Made by a program: the position numbers and the translations under genes. A model generated the notes under the pieces. The model had not been told where the DNA came from and did no database searches. It worked only from the letters and a program-made list of their open reading frames with translations. Below are positions 35,652 through 44,298 of a stretch of 64,000 nucleotides of DNA, piece after piece. The DNA is from Anaerolineae bacterium (lineage in GTDB: Bacteria > Chloroflexota > Anaerolineae > Aggregatilineales > Aggregatilineaceae), in assembly GCA_016930015.1 (NCBI GenBank), contig JAFGHR010000019.1:44819-108818 (forward strand). Reading direction: 5' to 3'. How positions within the stretch are numbered: position 1 is the stretch's first letter; each line of letters opens with the position of its first letter.

Positions 35652-36839
35652 TTGAACAGCATTCCGCAAAAAACAGAGCAGTATGTGCTCGGCACGTATG
35701 CGCGTGCGCCGTTCGTGCTGGATCACGGCCAGGACATGTACCTGTACGATACCGGCGGTAAACGTTACCTGGATTGTGTTTCCGGGATCAGTGTGATGGC
35801 GCTGGGACACGCCGACCCGGAAATAACAGCCGTGGTTAACGAGCAGATCGCGCAGTTGTCGCACGTATGTAACCTGTATCACACCGCGCCGCACGCGAAT
35901 CTGGCCGAGGCTCTATGCCGGTCCAGTTTTGCCGACAAGGTCTACTTCGCCAATTCAGGAGCCGAAGCTATCGAAGCCGCGATCAAATTTGCGCGTAAAT
36001 ATGCACGCGTCACCCTCGGCCCCGGCAAAACCCAGATCGTGGCTTTCAGCGGTGCGTTTCATGGCCGCACCGCCGGGGCGCTGGCCCTGACGCCTCGTGA
36101 GAAATACCAGGCGCCCTTTCGCCCGCTGATGCCGGATGTGGTTTACGCGCCGTTCAACGACGTTGGCGCCGCTCAAAAGGTGATCGGGCCGCAGACGTGC
36201 GCCGTTTTTGTGGAACCGGTCCAGGGTGAGGGTGGGATTCACCCGGCCACGCCGGAATTTTTGCAGGCGCTGCGCGAGGCGTGTGATCGTTACAGGGCTT
36301 TACTCGTGTTTGACGAAATTCAGTGCGGCATGGGACGCACCGGTACGCTGTGGGCCTACGAGCACAACGGCATTACCCCGGACATGATGGCGGTTGCCAA
36401 AGCGCTGGGCGGGGGACTGCCCATCGGCGCGACACTGCTCACCGACCGGGTAGCCGCCGTTTTGCAGCCCGGCGATCATGGCAGCACGTTCGCAGGCGGG
36501 CCGGTGATCTGCCGGGTGGCGGAAGTGGTGCTGCGGCGCGTCAGCGATCAAACGATGCTGGACCACGTAAACGCCATGAGCAGCCTGTTGATGGCACGAC
36601 TCAAACAGCTTTCCTCGCCACACATCACGGACATTCGCGGGTTAGGTCTGATGATCGGTGTCGAAATGGATATCGACGTTCTGCCCCTGATCACGGCAGG
36701 CCACCGCTACGGCGTGCTGCTGCTCAATGCCGGGCCGCGCGTGCTGCGCCTGCTGCCGCCGCTAATCATCACCGAAGAGCATATCAACGAACTCACCGAA
36801 ACCCTGGACAGCATCCTATCGGAGTTTGCCGCCTCATGA
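35652..36839 (+). CDS. argD: Acetylornithine aminotransferase
   Basis: This 395-residue PLP enzyme converts N-acetylglutamate semialdehyde to N-acetylornithine. It shows YDTGGKRYLDCVSGISV near the N terminus, NSGAEAIEAAIKFARKYAR, the FSGAFHGRT segment, VFDEIQCGMGRTG with the PLP-ring Asp, and AVAKALGGGLPIGA with the Schiff-base Lys. The start is TTG at 35652, chosen because a GGGGAGAGAGAG ribosome binding site precedes it; an in-frame TTG at 35634 would overlap that site. The stop overlaps the following ATG (ATGA). A dual role in lysine or ornithine transamination cannot be excluded. Confidence 0.93.
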   Translation: MNSIPQKTEQYVLGTYARAPFVLDHGQDMYLYDTGGKRYLDCVSGISVMALGHADPEITAVVNEQIAQLSHVCNLYHTAPHANLAEALCRSSFADKVYFANSGAEAIEAAIKFARKYARVTLGPGKTQIVAFSGAFHGRTAGALALTPREKYQAPFRPLMPDVVYAPFNDVGAAQKVIGPQTCAVFVEPVQGEGGIHPATPEFLQALREACDRYRALLVFDEIQCGMGRTGTLWAYEHNGITPDMMAVAKALGGGLPIGATLLTDRVAAVLQPGDHGSTFAGGPVICRVAEVVLRRVSDQTMLDHVNAMSSLLMARLKQLSSPHITDIRGLGLMIGVEMDIDVLPLITAGHRYGVLLLNAGPRVLRLLPPLIITEEHINELTETLDSILSEFAAS

Positions 36840-37291
36840 TTATCCGCTCCGCCACACTGGACGAAATCGAAGCCATCCGCGCCTTGTTTGAGGACGAGGT
36901 CCGCGCCGGGAAAATGCTGCCGCGTTCTGCCGATGCGATCCGGTCCAATATCACCGACTGGCTGGTGGCCGACGCCTACGGGCACGTTGTCGGGTGCGTG
37001 TCGCTGGTGCTCTATAACCAGGCGCTGTGCGAGGTGCGCTCGCTGGCGGTCCATGCTGATTATCGCGGTAACGGGATCGCGACCGACCTAATCAAGCAGG
37101 CGCTTGTTATGGCCCGCGAACGCCGTATGCGCCAGGTATTGACGCTGACACGCGCGCCGCAGTTGTTCGAGAAAATTGGCTTCCGGCGCGATTTTGTTGC
37201 CAATTTCCCGGAAAAAGTGTGGCGCGACTGCGCCCCGTGCCCGTTCCGGCACGCCTGTGACGAAATCGCACTGCTCTACACCGTGAACTGA
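36836..37291 (+). CDS. argA: GNAT-type N-acetylglutamate synthase (short ArgA-like)
   Basis: This 151-residue acetyltransferase probably makes N-acetylglutamate from glutamate and acetyl-CoA to prime the pathway. It has the GNAT core: IIRSATLDEIEAI at the N terminus, the strand VGCVSLVLY, EVRSLAVHADYRGNGIATDLI with the acetyl-CoA-binding loop, and LFEKIGFRRD. The C-terminal DCAPCPFRHACDE cluster resembles that of short stand-alone NAGS proteins. It overlaps argD by 4 bp and precedes argJ by 13 bp. ArgJ can also supply acetylglutamate, so this enzyme would top up acetyl groups lost from the cycle. Gene name by context. Confidence 0.82.
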   Translation: MIIRSATLDEIEAIRALFEDEVRAGKMLPRSADAIRSNITDWLVADAYGHVVGCVSLVLYNQALCEVRSLAVHADYRGNGIATDLIKQALVMARERRMRQVLTLTRAPQLFEKIGFRRDFVANFPEKVWRDCAPCPFRHACDEIALLYTVN

Positions 37292-37304
37292 GGGCACTGA
37301 ACAC

Positions 37305-38525
37305 ATGTCGAACACCATTCTAGAAGACAAAACAGTTTTGTCATTTCACAGCGTGGCCGGGTTCCGGACAGCGGGCACGCACTGCGGCCTGAAACCCAAC
37401 GGCGACAACGATATCGCGCTGGTGATCAGTGATCGCCCGTGTCAGGCAGTGGGCATCTTTACGACGAACCAGGTCAAAGCCGCCCCGGTGCTTTATGATC
37501 AGGCGATTGTGGCGCGGCCTGATGCGCAGGTGCGCGGCGTGATCATCAACACCGGCAGCGCCAACGCGTGCACCGGCACCGATGGGCTGGCGCGCACACG
37601 CCAGACCGCGCAGCTTGTCGCCGGTCACATCGGCTGCACGCCGGGTGAGGTGCTGGTGTTGTCAACCGGCGTGATCGGGCTGCCGCTTGATATGGATTGT
37701 ATGGCACGCGGCATCACCGATCTGGCCGGGCAGGTGCGGCCTGATGGGTGGCCCGATGCCGCCGCCGCGATCATGACCACCGATACCCGGCCCAAGCTGG
37801 CCAGTGTCACCACGCCGGAGGGGTACACGCTGACCGGTATCACCAAGGGGGCCGGGATGATCGCGCCCCACATGGCCACCATGCTCGCCGTGATCGTCAC
37901 TGACGCGGTGATCGCACGTTCCGTACTCGACAAGGCGCTCCGGCGCGCCGCCGATCACAGCTTCAACCGGATCGTGGTAGACGGGGATATGAGCACCAAC
38001 GACACGGTGCTGGTGCTCGCTAATGGGGCATCCGGAATCACGGTGAAGGATGAAGCCGGTTTTCAGGCCGCGTTGACCGAACTGTGTACCACACTGGCCC
38101 AGGCGATCGTGCGTGACGGGGAAGGGGCGACCAAGTTTATCAGCCTGCACGTGACCGGCGCAGCCGATGACGCGGCGGCCCGCACCATTGCCCGGCAGAT
38201 CGCAGTCTCGCCGCTGGTCAAAACGGCGTTTTACGGTGGTGATCCAAACTGGGGGCGGATTCTGGCGGCGGCGGGTTACTCCGGCGCGAGCATCGATCCG
38301 GACACGCTGGCGCTGTGGCTGCTCGGTGCGGACGGTTCCCGCGTGATACAGCTCGTCGAAGGTGGGCATCCGACAAACTACGATGAACCCGCTGCCATCG
38401 CGCACATGCAGCAGGCCGAATGGGGTATCCAGCTTGACCTGGGCATGGGCGACGGTGCGGCGCTGGTATGGACGTGTGACCTGAGTCACGAGTATGTAAC
38501 CATCAACGGGCATTACCGCACGTAA
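37305..38525 (+). CDS. argJ: Glutamate N-acetyltransferase / amino-acid acetyltransferase
   Basis: This 406-residue enzyme moves the acetyl group from acetylornithine to glutamate, recycling it. The autocleavage site KGAGMIAPHMATMLA places the nucleophile at Thr192, generating alpha and beta chains. Other conserved parts are VLSTGVIGLPLD, the C-terminal GDPNWGRILAAAGYSG and a terminal NGHYRT. Whether it is bifunctional (also using acetyl-CoA) cannot be told; the separate NAGS next to it suggests it may be monofunctional. It is the last arginine gene. Its 3' end overlaps that of metX on the other strand by 13 bp. Confidence 0.94.
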   Translation: MSNTILEDKTVLSFHSVAGFRTAGTHCGLKPNGDNDIALVISDRPCQAVGIFTTNQVKAAPVLYDQAIVARPDAQVRGVIINTGSANACTGTDGLARTRQTAQLVAGHIGCTPGEVLVLSTGVIGLPLDMDCMARGITDLAGQVRPDGWPDAAAAIMTTDTRPKLASVTTPEGYTLTGITKGAGMIAPHMATMLAVIVTDAVIARSVLDKALRRAADHSFNRIVVDGDMSTNDTVLVLANGASGITVKDEAGFQAALTELCTTLAQAIVRDGEGATKFISLHVTGAADDAAARTIARQIAVSPLVKTAFYGGDPNWGRILAAAGYSGASIDPDTLALWLLGADGSRVIQLVEGGHPTNYDEPAAIAHMQQAEWGIQLDLGMGDGAALVWTCDLSHEYVTINGHYRT

Positions 38526-39736
38526 CGCACACCTACTCGCGCGCCGGAACGGTCACTCTGGCGCGTCAGGTGGGCCAGGTAGCCGCCCACGACGCTCGTC
38601 ATGCGGTCTACCTCGACCAGGAACGAATCATGGCCAAATGGCGCGTCGATGTGCTGGTATTCGACCGGGCAGTTTGTGGCTTCCAGCGCTTCGACCAGCA
38701 TACGCGCCTGTTCAGCGGTGTACAGCCAGTCGCTCGAAAAACTGACGACCAGGAACGGGCATTGTGTGTGAGCAACTGCCGCCTTTAACGAGCCGTGCTC
38801 GGCGCCGATATCAAAATAGTCGATGGCCTTGGTGATGTACAGGTAGCTGTTGGCATCAAAACGCTGCACAAACTTGCTGCCCTGGTGGGACAAATAACTC
38901 TCAACGGCGAATTCGGGTTCGGCAAAGGTATAGGGCAGCGCGTCCCGGTCTTGCAGGTTCCGCCCAAATTTGTGTTCAAGTGAATGTTCGCTCATGTAGG
39001 TGATGTGCGCCATCATGCGGGCCACGGCCAGCCCGCCAGCGGGCGCGGGACCATCATAATAATTGCCGCCGTTCCAGTTGGGATCGGCGTAGATCGCCTG
39101 GCGGCCCGTTTCGTTAAAAGCGATATGCTGGGCCGACGAGCGCGGGCTGCTCGCCAGGAATAACACCGCGCCCACACGCTCCGGAAAATCAACCGCCCAT
39201 TGAAGCGCCTGCATCGCGCCCATGCTGCCCCCGGTGATAGCAAACAGCCGGTGTATGCCCAATTGATCCAATAAGTGCCGCTGCGCCTGGACCATATCGG
39301 CCACCGTGACCAGGGGGAAACGCAGCGCATACGGTTTGCCATCCGGGGCCAGCGAGGACGGCCCGGTGCTGCCCTGGCACCCGCCGAGCACATTTGAACA
39401 GATCACAAAAAAACGGTTGGTATCGAACATTTTGCCCGGACCAACCGCGTCATCCCACCACCCAGGTTTTTCGTCCGGGGTAGTTGTATGATAACCGGCC
39501 ACATGTGCATCACCGGACAGCGCATGACAGATCATGATCGCGTTCGACCGGTCAGCGTTGAGCCTGCCATATGTTTCGTAAGCCAGCGTAAACGAAGGGA
39601 GTGACCTGCCGCTGCCCAGTTGCAGCGGCGTGTCAAAGTGCGCGTATTGACGCCGGACCAGGCCGACCGATCCCGGTTGGTGCGGGCGGCTGACGGCGGT
39701 TTGCGGTGTCGGCGCAGTCTCGACTGAAACGAACAT
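38513..39736 (-). CDS. metX: Homoserine O-acetyltransferase
   Basis: This 407-residue alpha/beta-hydrolase acylates homoserine for direct sulfhydrylation to homocysteine. The nucleophile elbow GGSMGAMQALQWA, the acid in VSFSSDWLY and the final His in FGHDSFLVE form the triad. NVLGGCQGSTGP and CHALSGDAHVAGY are strongly conserved in MetX. Acetyl versus succinyl specificity is not decidable by eye; the following MetY favours acetyl. It lies 18 bp after metY on the same strand and should be under the SAM riboswitch. Its stop lies within the convergent argJ gene. Confidence 0.94.
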   Translation of the reverse strand: MFVSVETAPTPQTAVSRPHQPGSVGLVRRQYAHFDTPLQLGSGRSLPSFTLAYETYGRLNADRSNAIMICHALSGDAHVAGYHTTTPDEKPGWWDDAVGPGKMFDTNRFFVICSNVLGGCQGSTGPSSLAPDGKPYALRFPLVTVADMVQAQRHLLDQLGIHRLFAITGGSMGAMQALQWAVDFPERVGAVLFLASSPRSSAQHIAFNETGRQAIYADPNWNGGNYYDGPAPAGGLAVARMMAHITYMSEHSLEHKFGRNLQDRDALPYTFAEPEFAVESYLSHQGSKFVQRFDANSYLYITKAIDYFDIGAEHGSLKAAVAHTQCPFLVVSFSSDWLYTAEQARMLVEALEATNCPVEYQHIDAPFGHDSFLVEVDRMTSVVGGYLAHLTRQSDRSGARVGVRYVR

Positions 39737-39754
39737 AACACACCTCCCCCACCG

Positions 39755-41089
39755 CTACGCCGTCGTCACGGTGTGCGTCGTCTGGCCCTGTGCTACGGCC
39801 AGCGCCTGGTCGAGGTCCCACAGGATATCGTCGATAGCTTCGATGCCAATCGACAGCCGGATCGCGTCATCGGTGACGCCGCACGCCGCGAGTTCTTCCG
39901 CGCTAAGCTGCTGGTGAGTGGTCGTCGCCGGGTGGATCGCCAGCGAACGCGCATCCCCCACGTTAGCCAGGTGTGTGAACAGCTTCAAGTTGTCGATAAA
40001 CGCCCGCCCGGACTCACGCCCCCCCTTGATCCCGAAACTGATCACGGCCCCCGCCCCTTTGGGCAGATATTTCTGAGCGCGTTCATAACTTTCGTGATCC
40101 GGCAAACCGGGATACGTGACCCAACTGACCGCCGGGTGCTGGTGCAGGAATTCGGCGGCAGCCTGGGTATTATCAACGTGGCGCTGCATGCGCAGTGACA
40201 GCGTTTCCAGCCCGACGATAATGAGGAAACTGTTAAACGGGGATTGGCACGCGCCAAAATCGCGCAGCCCGATCACACGCGCCCGCCCGATGAACGCGGC
40301 ATCCCCCAAAACATCGACCAGGACGGCATCGTGATAGGCCGGTTCCGGCTTGACGATCCCGTCGTGGCGACCACTGGCCCGCCAGTCAAATGTGCCGCTG
40401 TCCACGATCACGCCGCCAATGCTCAGCCCGTGCCCGCCGATCCACTTGGTGGTGGAATGCACGACGATATCCACGCCGAAATCGAACGGACGGCAGAGGT
40501 AGGGTGTCGCAAACGTGTTATCACACACCACTGGCAGGCCATGAGCATGCGCCACTGCCGAAATACCCTCAAAATCCGGCACCTGAAGGCTGGGATTACC
40601 GATCGTTTCCAGGTAGATCAACCGGGTTCGTTCGTTGATCAGGGCCTCGAAGGCTGCCGGATCGTTGTCCGGGACAAAATGGCACGTAATGCCCAACCGT
40701 TTGAGGCTCTGCGACAGCAGTGTAATCGTTCCTCCGTAGAGCGTGCTGGCCGCGATGATCTCATCACCGGAATTGCACAACGTCAGGACCGCTAACGTCT
40801 CGGCGGCCTGGCCGGACGATGTCGCCACCGCGCCGATCCCGCCTTCCAGCGCAGCAATACGCTCCTCAAATACGTTGTTGGTCGGGTTCATGATGCGCGT
40901 ATAGATGTTGCCCGGTTCTTCCAGGGCAAACAGGGCCGCGGCGTGATCCGTATCGCGGAACTTATAAGCCGTTGTCTGGTAAATGGGGACGGCGCGGGCG
41001 CCGGTTGTCGGATCGGGTTCGTAACCGGCATGTAATGCCAGTGTGTCAAAACCGGGCTCGCGCGGCGATGTACCATTGTTACCGGTCAT
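39755..41089 (-). CDS. metY: O-acetylhomoserine sulfhydrylase
   Basis: This 444-residue PLP enzyme of the Cys/Met metabolism family makes homocysteine (or methionine) from O-acetylhomoserine and sulfide (or methanethiol). It starts with GFDTLALHAGYEPDPTTGARAVPIYQTTAY in two adjoining conserved blocks. The PLP Lys lies in VVHSTTKWIGGHG, and the length with internal insertions matches MetY rather than the roughly 390-residue MetB. AGGAGG lies 8 bp before the ATG. A SAM-I riboswitch with terminator precedes it, so expression should fall when S-adenosylmethionine is abundant. Confidence 0.94.
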   Translation of the reverse strand: MTGNNGTSPREPGFDTLALHAGYEPDPTTGARAVPIYQTTAYKFRDTDHAAALFALEEPGNIYTRIMNPTNNVFEERIAALEGGIGAVATSSGQAAETLAVLTLCNSGDEIIAASTLYGGTITLLSQSLKRLGITCHFVPDNDPAAFEALINERTRLIYLETIGNPSLQVPDFEGISAVAHAHGLPVVCDNTFATPYLCRPFDFGVDIVVHSTTKWIGGHGLSIGGVIVDSGTFDWRASGRHDGIVKPEPAYHDAVLVDVLGDAAFIGRARVIGLRDFGACQSPFNSFLIIVGLETLSLRMQRHVDNTQAAAEFLHQHPAVSWVTYPGLPDHESYERAQKYLPKGAGAVISFGIKGGRESGRAFIDNLKLFTHLANVGDARSLAIHPATTTHQQLSAEELAACGVTDDAIRLSIGIEAIDDILWDLDQALAVAQGQTTHTVTTA

Positions 41090-41169
41090 TCCAATAACCT
41101 CCTACGCTGTTGGTTGAGTGAATGCGCAACGATTGCGTAGCAGTGCCTACCCCCTCGCCCCGATGCGGG

Positions 41170-41352
41170 AAAACAAAAAAATCCTTCTCGGAGTGAGAAG
41201 GATTTGATAGACAACCTCATAACTACCATCCTCCCTCTCATCTTCCAGAAAAAACATTCTGCCGGAATTGGCACCTTTACCTGAAGCGCTGCGCGCTCCG
41301 GTGGTTGCCGAGGTTTCATAGGGCCGGTCCCTCCACCTCTCTGGATAAGGGG
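41170..41352 (-). promoter_or_regulatory. SAM-I riboswitch (S-box) with terminator, controlling metY-metX
   Basis: Read on the minus strand, the leader contains CTTATC, AGAGAGGTGGAGGGA, CCCTATGAAACCTCGGCAACC and GGTGCCAATTCC, then GATGAG closing helix P1 (41233-41352 overall). These are the conserved blocks of the SAM-I aptamer in the right order. The expression platform follows: ATCCTTCTC and GAGAAGGAT (41181-41203) form a hairpin followed by a T-run. SAM binding is known to favour the terminator in this class. Confidence 0.95.
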
Positions 41353-41392
41353 TAAATCTGCTGCTATTCAATTGTTAAACGTGCTATGCCAA

Positions 41393-41421
41393 AGCTTAAC
41401 ATCGATAACTGGAATTGTCAA
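41393..41421 (-). promoter_or_regulatory. Promoter of the SAM-riboswitch transcript
   Basis: On the minus strand TTGACA (41416-41421) is followed after 17 bp by TAAGCT (41393-41398), placing transcription start about 35 nt before the riboswitch. Confidence 0.7.
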
Positions 41422-41441
41422 ACACGGTGATAAAAATTGGT

Positions 41442-42188
41442 TTATGCTGGCACCGGTGCATCCGTTTCGGCCAGGTCGGCCAAATACCAGCGCTCCCCGT
41501 CACTCAGATCGGCGGTCACGAGCAGATCAGGCCGCCGGTACCACGTGCGCCGGATGGCTTCCCGGCGGCGCCAGGCATCAACCGCTCCGTGATCACCGCT
41601 TTGCAGCACGTCCGGCACGACCATATCACGGAATACCGGCGGGCGCGTGTAGTGCGGATATTCCAACAACCCCATCGCGTGCGAGTCTTCTTCGGCGGCC
41701 CAGCGCGCGCCCAGCACCCCTGGAATCAGCCGCGAAATCGCATCGACAATCACCATCGCGGGCAGTTCGCCACCTGTCAGCACATAATCCCCAATGCTGA
41801 TTTCATCGGTGATTGCCGACCGGCGTACACGCTCGTCCACGCCTTCATAACGGCCACACACCAGCACCAGGCGCGGGTATTGCGCCAGTTCCTGCGCGAC
41901 CTGCTGCGTGAACACACGCCCCTGCGGTGTCAACAGAATGACCGGAATACCGGCATCCGGCCCGCGCACGTCTTCCACCGCAACCGTTAGCGGCTCAACC
42001 ATCATCACCATACCGCCGCCGCCGCCGTAGGGTGTATCGTCAACCGTGTGGTGTTTGTCGGTCGCGTAATCACGAATGTTGTGCAGGTGGATCGTGAGCA
42101 GCCCGTTTTCCTGGGCACGCTTCAGAATGCTCTCAGTCAGCGGGCCGTCAAACATGGACGGAAACAGGGTCAAAATATCAATGTGCAT
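41442..42188 (-). CDS. trmD: tRNA (guanine37-N1)-methyltransferase
   Basis: This 248-residue SAM-dependent enzyme methylates G37 of tRNAs reading CNN and GNN codons to prevent frameshifting. It has the TrmD start [13 protein letters not shown], the segment [22 protein letters not shown] with the Gly-rich stretch, [11 protein letters not shown], and the knot motif [15 protein letters not shown] with EESHAMG-like downstream residues (here [19 protein letters not shown]). Length matches the family. It is not in the usual rimM-rplS context, and it ends just before the promoter of the SAM-riboswitch operon on the same strand. Confidence 0.95.
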   Translation of the reverse strand: MHIDILTLFPSMFDGPLTESILKRAQENGLLTIHLHNIRDYATDKHHTVDDTPYGGGGGMVMMVEPLTVAVEDVRGPDAGIPVILLTPQGRVFTQQVAQELAQYPRLVLVCGRYEGVDERVRRSAITDEISIGDYVLTGGELPAMVIVDAISRLIPGVLGARWAAEEDSHAMGLLEYPHYTRPPVFRDMVVPDVLQSGDHGAVDAWRRREAIRRTWYRRPDLLVTADLSDGERWYLADLAETDAPVPA

Positions 42189-42288
42189 AACAGCCTCAAT
42201 ATAGTATCATTATGGACGGTTCAATCGTACCATTACAGCCGCGACACGACTATGTTGGCTTTTATTATTCGCATTACGCCGTGAAAAT

Positions 42289-43593
42289 ATGAATAAACAC
42301 ATTGACCTTTTAGTACATAATATCGGCCAGCTCTGCACCATACCGGCGCATGATAACGGTCCGCAGCGCGGCCACTATCTCGGCGATCTGGGCCTGTTGG
42401 ACTACGCCGCGATCGCCATTCACGACGGCGTGATTGTGGATATTGGGGACAATGCCGAACTACGCAGCACCTACGTCGCCGCCAACATGATCGACGCTCA
42501 CGGGCAGTTGGTCACGCCTGGACTCGTAGACCCACACACACATGTCATCTGGGCCGGTGAGCGCTCGGATGAATTCGAGCAGCGCATCGGCGGCGCCACG
42601 TACCAGGAGATCATGGCCGCCGGTGGCGGTATTAACCACACCGTCCGCACGACTCGCGCCGCCGATCTGACCACGCTCGTTGAGCAGTCAAAAGCCCGGC
42701 TCAACGCGATGTTGGCCCACGGCTCTACCACGGTGGAGTGTAAAACCGGCTACGGGCTGAATACACCCACCGAGATCACCATGCTCAACGCGATTGTTCT
42801 GTTAGATACCGAACACCCGGTTGACCTTGTGCCGACGTTTCTTGGCGCACACGCGATCCCGCCGGAGTATACCGCCGATGCTGATGGGTATGTGGACCTC
42901 GTGATCGATGATATGCTGCCAGCGGTAGCCGAATGGCGAAGCGAACATTGGCCGGATACGTTGTTTTGTGACGTTTTCTGCGAAGACGGCGCTTTTGACC
43001 TGGACCAGACATGGCGTATTCTCGATGCCGCCCAAAACTGCGGGATGCAGCTCAAAGTCCACGCCGACGAGTTCGAGCCGCTGGGCGGTACCAAACTGGC
43101 GGCTGAGATGGGCGCGGTTTCTGTCGATCACGTGGTTGTCACACCGGATGAAGATATCGAAGCATTGGCCGAGTCGGACACCATCGCCGTATCACTGCCA
43201 CCGACCCCGTTTGGGCTGGCGCACACACGGTATACACCCGCACAGCGTTTTTTGGATGCCGGGGTCGCGCTTGCGATTGCGACCGATTGTAACCCCGGCA
43301 CCGGTTGGAACGAGAATATGCAGTTTGTGATGGCGCTGGCCACGCGTTATTTACGCCTGACACCGGCCCAGGCCCTGGCCGCCGCCACGGTCAACGCCGC
43401 TTATGCTGTCGGGCGCGGTGACCGGGTTGGCAGCCTGGAAACCGGCAAGCAGGGTGACCTGGTGATCTGGAACGCCGTTCGTTACCCGCTGTTGAGCTAT
43501 CGTTTTGGCACGAACCTGGCCCAAACCGTGATCAAGCGCGGCAAAGTTGTGTTCAATATGCGCTGGCGAGGGATGCTGGAAACACAAATATAA
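42289..43593 (+). CDS. hutI: Imidazolonepropionase (histidine degradation)
   Basis: This 434-residue amidohydrolase opens imidazolone propionate to formiminoglutamate, the third step of histidine breakdown. The metal-binding motif VDPHTHVIWAGER, the substrate segment GGGINHTVRTTRAA, VECKTGYGL, FLGAHAIPPEY, KVHADEFEPLGG and ATDCNPGTGW with the metal Asp are all present. hutU, the second-step enzyme, lies about 7.5 kb away on the other strand (51101-52750); hutH is not in the window, so the pathway is scattered. No strong ribosome binding site precedes the ATG. Confidence 0.95.
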   Translation: MNKHIDLLVHNIGQLCTIPAHDNGPQRGHYLGDLGLLDYAAIAIHDGVIVDIGDNAELRSTYVAANMIDAHGQLVTPGLVDPHTHVIWAGERSDEFEQRIGGATYQEIMAAGGGINHTVRTTRAADLTTLVEQSKARLNAMLAHGSTTVECKTGYGLNTPTEITMLNAIVLLDTEHPVDLVPTFLGAHAIPPEYTADADGYVDLVIDDMLPAVAEWRSEHWPDTLFCDVFCEDGAFDLDQTWRILDAAQNCGMQLKVHADEFEPLGGTKLAAEMGAVSVDHVVVTPDEDIEALAESDTIAVSLPPTPFGLAHTRYTPAQRFLDAGVALAIATDCNPGTGWNENMQFVMALATRYLRLTPAQALAAATVNAAYAVGRGDRVGSLETGKQGDLVIWNAVRYPLLSYRFGTNLAQTVIKRGKVVFNMRWRGMLETQI

Positions 43594-43600
43594 AAACTGT

Positions 43601-43624
43601 GATAGGGTGTTGTGGCCTATTTTA
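43601..43624 (+). terminator. Weak terminator after hutI
   Basis: ATAGG (43602-43606) pairs with CCTAT (43616-43620), followed by TTTT. Confidence 0.4.
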
Positions 43625-43643
43625 AAGTAAGTGGATATCCGAG

Positions 43644-43669
43644 TGAACAAAATCGCGCCATGGTGCGTA
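43644..43669 (+). promoter_or_regulatory. Possible ECF-type promoter of the sigma/anti-sigma pair
   Basis: TGAAC (43644-43648) and CGTA (43666-43669) are 17 bp apart, resembling the GAAC / CGT boxes of ECF promoters. It lies 50 bp before the ECF sigma gene and would allow autoregulation. Confidence 0.4.
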
Positions 43670-43719
43670 TAGTATATATAGGGCAATAAGTATTCCACAT
43701 TTTTTAACTGGATAATTTC

Positions 43720-44298
43720 ATGGATGAAATTTCTGTGATCCGCCGGGCTCAGGAAGGTGATGAACGTGCCGCACGGTCGTTGTTTGACACGTACCAACTG
43801 CGCACCTACCGGCTGGCCTATGGTTTGTTAAGCGATACGGCAGATGCCGAAGAAGTCGCGCAAGATGCGCTAACCTACGCACTACTTAATATCCACCGCT
43901 ACAACCCTGAACTGAGCAGCTTTAGCACCTGGCTGCACACCATCACGGTGAGCCGGTCACGCGATAAGCGCCGCCGCAAAGTGCTTCCAAGTGTGCCGCT
44001 GACACAATGGCTGGGAATCGGAAACCAACTGCGTGACTATACCCCCGGACCAGAAGCTAAATTTATGCACCGGGAAGTAAAAAGCGGCCTGACTGCCGCC
44101 ATGGATCAACTCAGCCCCAAACTCCGCGAGGCCATTGTGTTACGCTTTTACGCCGATTGTACGTATAAAGAAATGGGAGAGATCATGGAATGCTCTCTTA
44201 ATACGGCGCGCTCGCGGTTACGCCTTGCAATCGAAAAACTGCGCGTTCAATTGGGAGATGAGCAAGTTCGATGGTTGGCCACGGAAACGATCCGTTGA
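43720..44298 (+). CDS. ECF-family RNA polymerase sigma factor
   Basis: This 192-residue protein has sigma region 2 (about 8-75, with DTADAEEVAQDALTYALLNIHRY and FSTWLHTITVSRSRDKRRR) and region 4 (about 125-180, with LSPKLREAIVLRFYADCTYKEMGEIMECSLNTARSRL as two adjoining helices). It lacks regions 1 and 3, as expected for ECF sigmas. Its gene overlaps by 28 bp with that of a membrane anti-sigma factor, the usual arrangement for stoichiometric control. A possible ECF-type promoter lies upstream. The inducing signal is unknown. Confidence 0.9.
   Translation: MDEISVIRRAQEGDERAARSLFDTYQLRTYRLAYGLLSDTADAEEVAQDALTYALLNIHRYNPELSSFSTWLHTITVSRSRDKRRRKVLPSVPLTQWLGIGNQLRDYTPGPEAKFMHREVKSGLTAAMDQLSPKLREAIVLRFYADCTYKEMGEIMECSLNTARSRLRLAIEKLRVQLGDEQVRWLATETIR

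Noticed and set aside
36323..36835. Upstream extension of the GNAT acetylglutamate synthase frame through argD
   Set aside because: It is the shifted frame of argD, very Arg-rich; the real start at 36836 has the ATGA overlap and the family N terminus.
42252..42284. Ten-codon ORF (MLAFIIRITP) just before hutI
   Set aside because: Three Ile codons, but hutI is a degradation gene and no hairpin or terminator lies between; likely chance.
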